Below, piece by piece: positions 26,001 to 29,994 of a stretch of DNA of 32,377 nucleotides (positions are counted from its first letter, which is position 1; the number at the start of each line of letters is the position of its first letter). Location of the stretch: positions 1-32,377 of the forward strand of contig CANQUL010000011.1 of NCBI GenBank assembly GCA_947627015.1, given 5' to 3'. Below the pieces are notes generated by a model that searched no databases, had not been told where the DNA came from, and saw only the letters and a list, made by a program, of their open reading frames with translations. The position numbers were made by a program, and so were the translations under genes. This stretch comes from an uncultured Clostridia bacterium. GTDB lineage: Bacteria > Bacillota > Clostridia > Christensenellales > Borkfalkiaceae.

Positions 26001-28031
26001 GGGGAGACCGATCCCTCGGGCCACACGTTTGGCGGCCCCGTCTGGAGCGAATGGGAAGCGAGCGGCGGCGGATACCTCGTCACGGCGACCTTCACCTGCT
26101 CCGTCTGCGGGCACATCGAGACGCGGACGGCGGCGATCGGCGCTTCGGAAGTCGCTGCGGCGACCTGCGAAAAGGCGGGTACGACCGAATACACCGCGAC
26201 CGTCGAATTCGGTTCAAAGACGTATACCGCCACGATGCGCGCAGACGACATCCCCGCCACGGGCCATCGGTACGGCGATCCCGTCTGGACCTTCGAAAAG
26301 CAGGGCGACACGTTTGCCGTAACGGCCGTGTTCCCTTGTGAAAACGAGTGCGGAAAGGTCGAGACCGTCATCGCCGAAGCGATCACTTCGGCCGTCGAGA
26401 GCAATGCGACGTGCGAAGAGGACGGCGTCATGCTTTGGTTCGCGACCGTGCACTTCCTCTCCGCGGAATACACCGGAACGCACAGGGAGACGATCCCCGC
26501 CCTCAATGGCGGACGGCACGACCTTCGCGTCGAGCACTTCACGGACGCCGACGGCACGCACATGCACCGCAAGGTCTGTGCGGTCTGCGGCGAACAGTCG
26601 GGCGACGCGGAGCCTTGCACGGACGATTCGCCCGTCGTCGTTCCCGCCACCTGCGAGGAAGTCGGCTATACCCAATACACCTGCGGCGTGTGCGGCTATG
26701 TCCGTCGGGAAAATTACACCTCCTCGTCGCACGATTACACGATCTCGGAAGCGTACGAAGCGGGTTGGGAATGGACAGAAGCCGACGATGTGATGAAGGC
26801 GTTCGTCCATCTCGTCTGCACCCGCTGCGAGGACGAGCTGACCGTCGCCGCCGAAGTCAAGCGGACGGAGACGGCCGCGACCTGCACGGAGGACGGCGAG
26901 ATCGTATTCCGCGCGACGGCGGTGTTCAACGGCATTTACAGCGCCGAAAAGATGCTTCCCGGCGATCCCGCCACGGGCCACACCTTCGGCGAAGCCGTCT
27001 GGAACCGGACGGGATCCGAACGGGCGACGGCGACCTTCGAGTGCTCCGTCTGCGGCCATCTCGTGCAGAAAGAGGGGAAGATCGCAAGCCGGGTGACGCC
27101 TCCTTCCTGCGAGGAGAACGGCTACACGACGTACACCGCTTCGGTCGAGTTTGACGATCGCACGCATACCCATGTCCGAAAGGGGACGGAAGTTCCTGCA
27201 AGCGGACACTCCTATTCCCTGCCCGGGGAGGACGACTGCTTCTGGGGAGCGGACGGCAAATCGCTCCGCGTGGAGCTCACCTGCGCCATCTGCGGCGAAG
27301 GCCTCACCGTCCGTCTGACGACCACGCCCAACGAGCATGGAAGCATCACGGGTGCGCTTCTCTCCGCGCCGACTTGCGTGAAGCGGGGAACGACCCGTTA
27401 CACCGCGGTATTCTCCGCCGGAAAGCAGACCTTCCGCATGAGCATCGACGTTGCCGATCTCGCCGCGACGGGCCACAGCTACGGCGCTCCCGTCTGGAGC
27501 TGGAACGACGGCTATACCGCCGCGACCGCACGGTTTATCTGCGGCGTGTGCGGAGAGACGCACGAGGCGCGGGGCGGGATCTCCGCAAGCGAAGTGCTTC
27601 CGACCTGTGAAGAGGACGGCTACACCATCTACACGGCGCGCGTGTCCTTCGGCGAATATGCAGGCGGTGCGGAGCAGCAGAACATCGTACATGCCGCGCA
27701 CAGCGGATCGGCCCTCGGCCACGCCTACGGCGCTCCCTTCTTCACATGGGAGGAGGATCTGAGCCTCGCCGTTGCAACTTATTCCTGCGCACGGTGCGGA
27801 CGGCAGCACACCGCGGAGGCATCCGTCGAGACAAAGGAAGAGGACAAGAACACCGTGTTCACCGCGACCAGCTCGTTCGGCGGGGTGTCCTATTCCGAAA
27901 AGAAGCTCCGCCCTCACGAGATCAAGCTCGAGATCGGCGTCATCGCCGCGGTCATGGCGGCGCAGATCGTCCTGATCGGGGCCATCGTTGTCGCCGTGAT
28001 CGTAAAGAGAAAAAAATCCAAGGAGAACTGA
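14100..28031 (+). CDS. Giant secreted repeat protein with C-terminal membrane anchor
   Basis: This is a 4,643-residue protein (about 500 kDa) in one uninterrupted frame. TTGGAGG six bases before the ATG at 14100 fixes the start; the frame extends upstream but without initiation signals. Residues 1-39 form a Sec signal peptide (basic start, LLIAGLLLMSAAF core, AQA-A cleavage). About 90-400 resembles DUF6273 (SYADSAIREFLKG ... WLRTS ... YVRPALHLDL). About 420-1010 holds several MBG/Ig-like modules (DAGEYHIDL, GEYQFRITL, YTVTLTLKD). From about 1013 to 4607 run some 34 repeats, each GHxW or GHxY, a WxW strand, CxxC, ATC, then YTATV. A helix at about 4608-4635 with KRKKSKEN tail anchors the C-terminus; there is no LPXTG. 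It is probably a long surface stalk or adhesin; its ligand is unknown. It is coupled to the next gene. Confidence 0.9.
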   Translation: MLGKQKFKERMMLAAALLIAGLLLMSAAFWGKAGKTAQAAVPAADVGELYIGNEDSDGNVFDKDALLNLYKAIGGESVTNLSDLNTLATDTRIIHKTKFTDSTAWRGLFDDQEGVPPSGHIIPGSTEIASVDPVNGDAIATNNKYQNVRTYFTMDDKNHGTGSRDFSSKNYLVHLGGRAWYPVFLTTKDNATSVGRDTHIILTLWLAETEETIRWASGNSVSYADSAIREFLKGPTYEAFTKDSGNSNDLSDYLVTPGAVKYQENENLVDTTNQVDTPSKTYTNENHTGWESDLLWIPSYNEAGIRTRYNYTASATTSWALTNYNGYAAKYEGDLYPNTIWADTQSQASAGFGLSGDEFTWLRTSEANGTVHVLTPEGFFSNQAVSGTGYVRPALHLDLTKADAASATVVDAGVLAEGQDGVKWNADELVYEKFFDGNPGAIRINAAANLPFEVSGSKSDGTTYGGNVFSTGTNVDAGEYHIDLRLKKGYIWRDGSSSSEDYGLTLRIRPRKIGVFVGGSGMYGSSSFAPSVSFFDADGSYSEGTLWNNMQILRYLAPDGIPQYSFSWETQTGEAVTPDYTTAQGTYEVEMTLTGQAAENFEFVTGSHSGQFIITPAYLGKPEFSPSVYNATAQGPMFGALPDVLTQNGTYSTWDEVATVEYYNKGTESWESTPSARDVGEYQFRITLNGDHSSNYQWAEGAEETNPQSATFTYQITKATLTAPAGQQFIYNGDEQRPDFAAMSALADGLCESDGVTGANWSDIATASYVGEGWTDARSDPYTVTLTLKDEIFKNYMFPDGTNSATVSYQIVARKITASLSGEDVFDSTNHDATVTFTDATGADQGEWMGVPLSEFLKDELTVKYFRQKDGGGYEDIFGSPLHAGTYVGRVALTGEHANNFIIETEGSYDGGEYTITTGENEWTTEYAREGWERLHEDASPVTYPVSKWGTDRLTIEYFTDAAYKELYPKTFGWQTEEGIYYVKVTIPAEETYGDYDELVGEYSFTVAPATNHVYKENEYIYRAQDGQDGHIQRCELCNAPTEWTPCEPADVWTSTDYRHYHACKDCDHIIKSTEEDHHWVVDTEEYPGTISGEDRPNTADAAAQPGWDWVWNPSLGTFDVTVHLKCDDRYCGHRSPVMVRTARAIYTTDATGCSAQWSKGVYSVSIELTYTNTEGDSIKLTTLEGSLTVNNEGEEYLYHNWTVDASVTGDGYLNGWKWGKDSVTVLLTCANILSGGKPANERLEVTIPFGTNETEVFYGMEEFPETCVSEGYTVYTVWFTPKYLAEKFGTDAVHPTANDHFLGSEPYNGTERLLVTHEFSEDRKPATGHSFVVNTDVDGDGWVWYKPTDTSDNNWHARLTFRCAHCEQAVAIETDHGGSVTQNADTTEPTCTQVGVNLWDATVTVPAETTDKYYWNDGDLESGDYKTTFSTKTPYDSDDGAPALKHQYEVSFVWDESGEEWTVTSVTLTCTRDCCMVGVEGHTITLTGDDLKTEGDSQNVRVVHGITESATCDTKGLDQYSASLTDSYLASLGEKGETAYETLSYSETATTSKTIPALGHSWVVNVNKGDIGRGWEWEWEDGKPTTITLHLYCSVCREAGKETSFELKFGEGAPEGLKDITFTSVVTKTASCAEVSQTTYTIDISSAEYKEICGKYITSRMKDVSQNYSGISDAEYISTRTINGISDYLGHKWVADSSYDGDGWLWSATTGTNEWTSELHLICDTCRATQVISVDPGTPETTPATCEDAERFTYTGTAHRPEVTGANDGFTDNDTFKVYGEGGYDSLADLFTDGTATNVHIAEGQSALGHVWKVNTNYKEDGFEDGLLWQEDGSSVTVAMMCTRAGCAHHPDSGSYNGKLVKVKLTATKTKDEAATCLRGAHTVYSATLTLEEVESAHKAVVGGSDGPAPIADIDTLVDDGNSIVESLSFTHEIEKEGSVPTGHVWKVDTEIDGDGWTWASSSTTSDGWTATLNLICETCETAHTVTVEYGGASAGTYGGAAYGSITLETTLATCETVSTATYTATVTLRAGIDDVITSYDRFRGEGDASLKTEITYENVNKITGGSVLGHHWTLDLTKGDNGTGWKWETKTGDDKKISEVDITVFIRCTHENCNEKWSYTIKLSSEEIETFRQHTYAASGTYIPATHTEKAQIIIEATFTKELLETLLTATETEGGGYEQGGKTYIESPEQFAADRLEELFGAQTEISDTRTFSEGDRIAHTWVIDGTYNETYHKYVMSGDTVTEEVTVFGWTWNGTDTATLHVTCEGCKETHEFVFRQEGIQSSPRSCIKPGYNIYSADMDSCDEFTEFVENCGLGDGVEDDVDKLVGLAQGTHYGAGAGPMGHNWSAGAWTWNYAADGWTATLTVSCSNSGCGASHTITVKESGASTESAYTCTMSVVHTPETCETGGSNFFTATVNYSQLLAYLGDIDKNYFEIYQENFGGALVKNNAGSLPESAFTSTYTDAELGHGSGENEIKQATGHTWIVNTAINSNGWSWDVGGSEADYMAYLTLKCSTCSSSATVSGKAEKSSFPGSCTEESGNTYKADLRGAFNEFNEEHVSDDCTALGVPSEGADFAVGENYVKGSDPAGHTWMADESFPATEGNVKLGAMEWIKTDGGYTVSLHLRCTACGESHTVTVNAEQTAGSKAVTCSEDGYDSIWQATFEKESCHSTEDKTNHSGEPVSVEDNFTAVIGLSGTYTDGAKPYTGHKWVIDNAVAAHGWLWTPDGDSYRVTVQFKCETCEAVHSVNAEVGEPTVKPATCVAAGSRTFVATLKITSSTARLTDRDTFNQRIPGKEEHIVPIPDFETYPAYAPTQQYIVTLPALGHIWEADASKGTSGWDWAEDGSSATLHLVCSDCKATSDIKCGAGEIGFLEETARTDASCETAGSISYRATAHAADFRGELGVTDKAFTSDHTVTLSALGHSWTVDTETLEAGYVDGWKWTSDGGWTADPYIICQTCGNHLGADSYTVKVTLGEQILPTCTTAGTDPYTATATVTDTKFTFTSTKEVAVDPTGHSWQEAFDVVWSPDYHMVTVTFTCSACTTTHVETAQLADTAPESGNYISVEKTAATCVGDGLNVYTAHISFAEYKDGAELEDEGLTKEETVPTVGAHDWTIASAGWVWTPAEESGAAAYDVTLTLTCSACGKEITVKKGTQTFDTGYEVTATLTVEYSFTPATCTADSAEQWAATVTLTNGSAELTFTDTKSGTPEPYFGHKWIADTTYDGDGWLWSAVTGSADWTCGLHLKCETCGETRIVPVETSLKTTPVTCDKDEVLTYTGKAAKPVPTDEGYYTDRDDFGTLFGDDGTAQNTHELTGAPMKGHSWKADISYSEEGAWTWNSKTNTATLHLICSVCKAKHSIECTATSSGQAATCTEEGGTVYMATLTTESYKGLTEYDNFFALTAEDRTFVRFEKTDDKLPHRYVIAWSWTENMGGGYSAAATRTCEDCGDSSTAAAEVTSRTVEPTCLDDGNTTYTATVTFDDGTMSETATAQKVVPIAAAGHHDYGEKTDGKYAVQWVWTENNSSATAVFTCIQCGQVVSVTAEKVAVSGSPATCEQDSTLTYTATVTFGNDRLTGDAEAEYTDVRRDTTPAHGHNRAIDVDYAKDGFVGGWKWTPQGDGFKVEAAIKCLYEEDAPTVVMEVKDVTSVPTDATCTSSAFTVFTATFTIDGAVFTDSKTVEGAPALGHSYKEPDASAWKWVSDGSSVSVTVECDRCDHTISVTLTHTPNEYGVITARPDETHPATCEGMGTTVYLAAVAVGDSSFTSSLSVLDIPATGHNYVLDTSVADEGWEWKREGETGAYYAVAHFRCTNPDCEARSTTEDAHQTAAAVMLFDVAEHENVVTYDETAATCTFAADVTYHAEVWIGDIKYTNTHVVRGEALGHLWGAWEMSGERAAHTHARHCVREIADDDGSGTHVCNAIDAEAPAVSWTEEIVKPTCVSAGFTRHTCEVCGYFYDDGETDPSGHTFGGPVWSEWEASGGGYLVTATFTCSVCGHIETRTAAIGASEVAAATCEKAGTTEYTATVEFGSKTYTATMRADDIPATGHRYGDPVWTFEKQGDTFAVTAVFPCENECGKVETVIAEAITSAVESNATCEEDGVMLWFATVHFLSAEYTGTHRETIPALNGGRHDLRVEHFTDADGTHMHRKVCAVCGEQSGDAEPCTDDSPVVVPATCEEVGYTQYTCGVCGYVRRENYTSSSHDYTISEAYEAGWEWTEADDVMKAFVHLVCTRCEDELTVAAEVKRTETAATCTEDGEIVFRATAVFNGIYSAEKMLPGDPATGHTFGEAVWNRTGSERATATFECSVCGHLVQKEGKIASRVTPPSCEENGYTTYTASVEFDDRTHTHVRKGTEVPASGHSYSLPGEDDCFWGADGKSLRVELTCAICGEGLTVRLTTTPNEHGSITGALLSAPTCVKRGTTRYTAVFSAGKQTFRMSIDVADLAATGHSYGAPVWSWNDGYTAATARFICGVCGETHEARGGISASEVLPTCEEDGYTIYTARVSFGEYAGGAEQQNIVHAAHSGSALGHAYGAPFFTWEEDLSLAVATYSCARCGRQHTAEASVETKEEDKNTVFTATSSFGGVSYSEKKLRPHEIKLEIGVIAAVMAAQIVLIGAIVVAVIVKRKKSKEN
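17137..27919 (+). repeat. Coding array of about 34 Cys-containing repeats
   Basis: Protein-level repeats with unit boundaries at the GH motif, for example near 18085, 18778, 19171, 19527, 19930, 20311, 21135, 21874, 22588, 23160, 23760, 24080, 24902, 25450, 26018, 26262, 26976, 27471 and 27717. Unit length falls from about 115-150 residues in the first third to about 72-90 in the last third. Most units contain CxxC (or Cx3-4C) and a third Cys in an ATC/PTC motif. The nucleotide sequences are well diverged, so recombination between units should be limited. Confidence 0.85.
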
Positions 28032-28032
28032 T

Positions 28033-28623
28033 ATGAATATCCTGCAAGCAGTCAACATTTTCGGGATCCCGCTCGGGGACGACGCCGACGGCGCCATGCT
28101 CTTCCTGTTTATCATTCAGGCGGCCCTCATCCTCGTCACCTTCCTCGCGCTCATCGTCGTGTTCGTCGTCCTCATGCGGCGCCGCGGCAAAAAGCAGCGC
28201 AATCTCGTCGGCCTCGAAATAGACGCCGGCGGTGCGCAGAGGACGTATGCTCCCGGCGAGGCCTTCGATCCAAGCGGGCTCATCGTCACGGCGGTGTACA
28301 GCGAAGCTCCTTTCCGCGAACGGGTCACGGATTTCACCGTCAAGGCCCCCCGGACGGATACCGTCGGCAAGAAGGTGGCGGAGGTGACTTATCGCGACCA
28401 GACGGGCGCGTACGGCATTGAAGTCATGTCCTCGCCCGTGAGACAGATCGGCAAGGATATCGTGCGCCTTCCCGGCAACGTCTTTCTGATCTCCGGTCCG
28501 GGATACAACGGCAACGTGATGCTCCCTGCTCAAAGCGGGGCTGCCGTCTATCCCCCGCAATCGCTCGTGCGGGAAGCGCCCGTGCAGACGATCGCGCCCG
28601 AAAAGAGCGGAGAAGGAGACTGA
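28033..28623 (+). CDS. Single-pass membrane protein with bacterial Ig-like domain
   Basis: The 196-residue protein starts one base after the giant gene stop, with AAGGAG inside the end of that gene, so the pair is translationally coupled. One long hydrophobic helix (about 22-48) is followed by MRRRGKKQR. Residues about 58-135 form a Big_3-like Ig fold (TYAPGEAFDPSGLIVTAVYS, RVTDFTVKAP, KKVAEVTYRD). The tail is Pro/Ala-rich. By the positive-inside rule the Ig-like part should face the cytoplasm, which is unusual for this fold. Position suggests a partner for assembly, anchoring or signalling of the giant protein; the function is unproven. Confidence 0.82.
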   Translation: MNILQAVNIFGIPLGDDADGAMLFLFIIQAALILVTFLALIVVFVVLMRRRGKKQRNLVGLEIDAGGAQRTYAPGEAFDPSGLIVTAVYSEAPFRERVTDFTVKAPRTDTVGKKVAEVTYRDQTGAYGIEVMSSPVRQIGKDIVRLPGNVFLISGPGYNGNVMLPAQSGAAVYPPQSLVREAPVQTIAPEKSGEGD

Positions 28624-28661
28624 TCTCTCTTTCTCTCGAACCGGCTTCCGATAAACAGTTC

Positions 28662-28685
28662 GGGCCCCGTCACAAGACGGGGCCC
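28662..28685 (+). terminator. Terminator after the giant-protein operon
   Basis: GGGCCCCGTC (28662-28671) pairs with GACGGGGCCC (28676-28685) around ACAA, a 10-bp GC-rich stem. Only a short TTAT follows. Confidence 0.75.
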
Positions 28686-28707
28686 TTATGCTTGCAATTC
28701 CGAAAAC

Positions 28708-28736
28708 TTGCCAAACGGCGGACGATGTGGTATAAT
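28708..28736 (+). promoter_or_regulatory. Promoter of the histidine phosphatase gene
   Basis: TTGCCA (28708-28713, 5/6) and TATAAT (28731-28736) are 17 bp apart; the transcript start should be about 20 bp before the ATG at 28764. Confidence 0.82.
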
Positions 28737-28763
28737 GGGGAAAACGCATTCGGAGATCACAAC

Positions 28764-29414
28764 ATGACCAAACTCATCTTGGTACGGCACGGACAGAGCG
28801 AGGCGAACGGCAGCGGACGGTTCGCATGGCAGTCGGATATCCCGCTCTCCGACCTTGGGAAGAAGCAGGCGGAACTTCTGAAAGAGTATCTTTTGGAACA
28901 GTACCGCATCGATGCGATCTATTCGAGCGATCTGTCCCGCGCATACGATACGGTGCTGCCCTTTTCGAACGCCGTCGGCCTGCCCATCCGGACAGACCGT
29001 GCCTTGCGGGAAATGGACGGCGGCCTATGGGACGGAGCGACCTTTGAGGAGATCTCCCGCCGCTATCCCGAGGACAGTATGGCATGGCGCACCGACCCCG
29101 CGCATGCGCGCTGCACGGGAGGCGAGACCTTGTCGGAACTCCGGCAGCGGGGCAGTCTTGCGATCGGACGCATCGCGTCACAGAACGAGGGCAGGACTGT
29201 CCTGATCGCGACCCATGCCATGTTTCTCCGTGCAATGCAGTGCCTTTGGGAGGGCCGCCCTCTGCGGGACATCAAGGAAGTTGCCTTTCTGCCCAATGCC
29301 TCGGTCTCGGAGGCGGAAGCGCGGGATGGGGCGGTCGTCCCCATCCGCATGGGGGAGTGCGGCTTTCTGCACGGCGCCGTGACGGGCTTCTCCCGCGATT
29401 TTTTGAAGGAATGA
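28764..29414 (+). CDS. Histidine phosphatase (phosphoglycerate mutase-like)
   Basis: The 216-residue protein of the histidine phosphatase superfamily has the RHG motif at residues 8-10 (LVRHGQSEANG; H9 is the phospho-accepting residue), YSSDLSRAYDT, the acidic EMDGGLWDG block and the second catalytic His in LIATHAMFLRAM. These are cytoplasmic phosphomonoesterases or mutases; substrate cannot be read from sequence (a GpmB/CobC-type small-molecule phosphatase is most likely). The start at 28764 is chosen for CGGAG at 28751 and the canonical MTKLILVRHG beginning; an earlier in-frame ATG lacks support and overlaps the promoter. It is a single-gene unit. Confidence 0.93.
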   Translation: MTKLILVRHGQSEANGSGRFAWQSDIPLSDLGKKQAELLKEYLLEQYRIDAIYSSDLSRAYDTVLPFSNAVGLPIRTDRALREMDGGLWDGATFEEISRRYPEDSMAWRTDPAHARCTGGETLSELRQRGSLAIGRIASQNEGRTVLIATHAMFLRAMQCLWEGRPLRDIKEVAFLPNASVSEAEARDGAVVPIRMGECGFLHGAVTGFSRDFLKE

Positions 29415-29445
29415 GGGTATATCCCGACATAAAATTTGTACAAAA

Positions 29446-29572
29446 AAGGGACGGTTTTCCGTCCCTTCGTGGCAGAAGCGTGACTACTTCGCATCCTTCG
29501 GATGCTCGTGCCGCCCTTTGGAATTTTAAAAAGGGTTCCCGAAAAAGATTGCGGAGCAAGATTTTTTGGGAA
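29446..29572. terminator. Terminator hairpin and adjoining hairpin cluster
   Basis: AAGGGACGG (29446-29454) pairs with CCGTCCCTT (29459-29467) around TTTT; an A run precedes it, making it a better terminator for the minus strand. A small GCATCC-ttc-GGATGC hairpin lies at 29491-29505. A long one follows at 29536-29572, where TTCCCGAAAAAGATTGC pairs with GCAAGATTTTTTGGGAA apart from a wobble and a 2-base internal loop. A weak AGAGC/GCTCT stem with a T-rich tail follows near 29594-29617. There is no gene here. Confidence 0.6.
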
Positions 29573-29655
29573 GAGGAGGCGCCGCAGGCGAGGAGAGCGT
29601 TTTTGCTCTTCTTTTTCTATTTATGCCGTTTTTCGGTTCAATCTTGCCGACCCCA

Positions 29656-29685
29656 TTGACAAGAGGAGTTGCACAAACTTATATT
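29656..29685 (+). promoter_or_regulatory. Promoter of the esterase lipoprotein gene
   Basis: A perfect TTGACA (29656-29661) and TATATT (29680-29685, 5/6) are 18 bp apart. It implies a leader of about 300 nt before the ATG at 29995. Confidence 0.75.
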
Positions 29686-29793
29686 GAAGCCGTCCCTTGC
29701 GAGGGAGCCCGCCATGCGGCGCGAGCCGTAAATCCATATGGACAAGGAGTAAAAATACGGGAAAACGTCGGGGAATCTTTCAAACTTTCATGC

Positions 29794-29859
29794 GGGACCA
29801 TTCTGTCCCTGCGGAAATTTTTATTTCCGCAGGGGGCACACAGCCATCACTGTGTGCCC
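29794..29859 (+). promoter_or_regulatory. Three tandem hairpins in a long leader
   Basis: GGGAC/GTCCC (29794-29809) is followed directly by CTGCGGAAAT/ATTTCCGCAG (29809-29832, loop TTTT) and GGGCACACAG/CTGTGTGCCC (29834-29859, loop CCATCA). The last two stems are perfect 10-bp pairings. They lie between the promoter and the esterase start. They match no riboswitch I recognise. The rest of the leader, 29860-29982, shows no further clear structure. Confidence 0.6.
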
Positions 29860-29994
29860 GAAAGGATCGATCCGATAAACCTTTTTTGCTCGTTGTGCCG
29901 CCGAGGCTTCGGACTGCAACAAGTACCCCGGAATAAAACGATCGGCTTCAATAGGCATCGTCCTATGAAAAAAATAAAAGATGGAGGTAAAATT

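Noticed and set aside
22410..26114. 1,234-codon antisense frame across the giant gene
   Set aside because: It results from the codon bias of the repeat gene on the other strand; its translation is Arg/Gly-rich with no recognisable domain.
29566..29994. N-terminal extension of the esterase lipoprotein frame
   Set aside because: It crosses the promoter and hairpin-rich leader; the lipoprotein signal peptide starts cleanly at 29995 after GGAGG.
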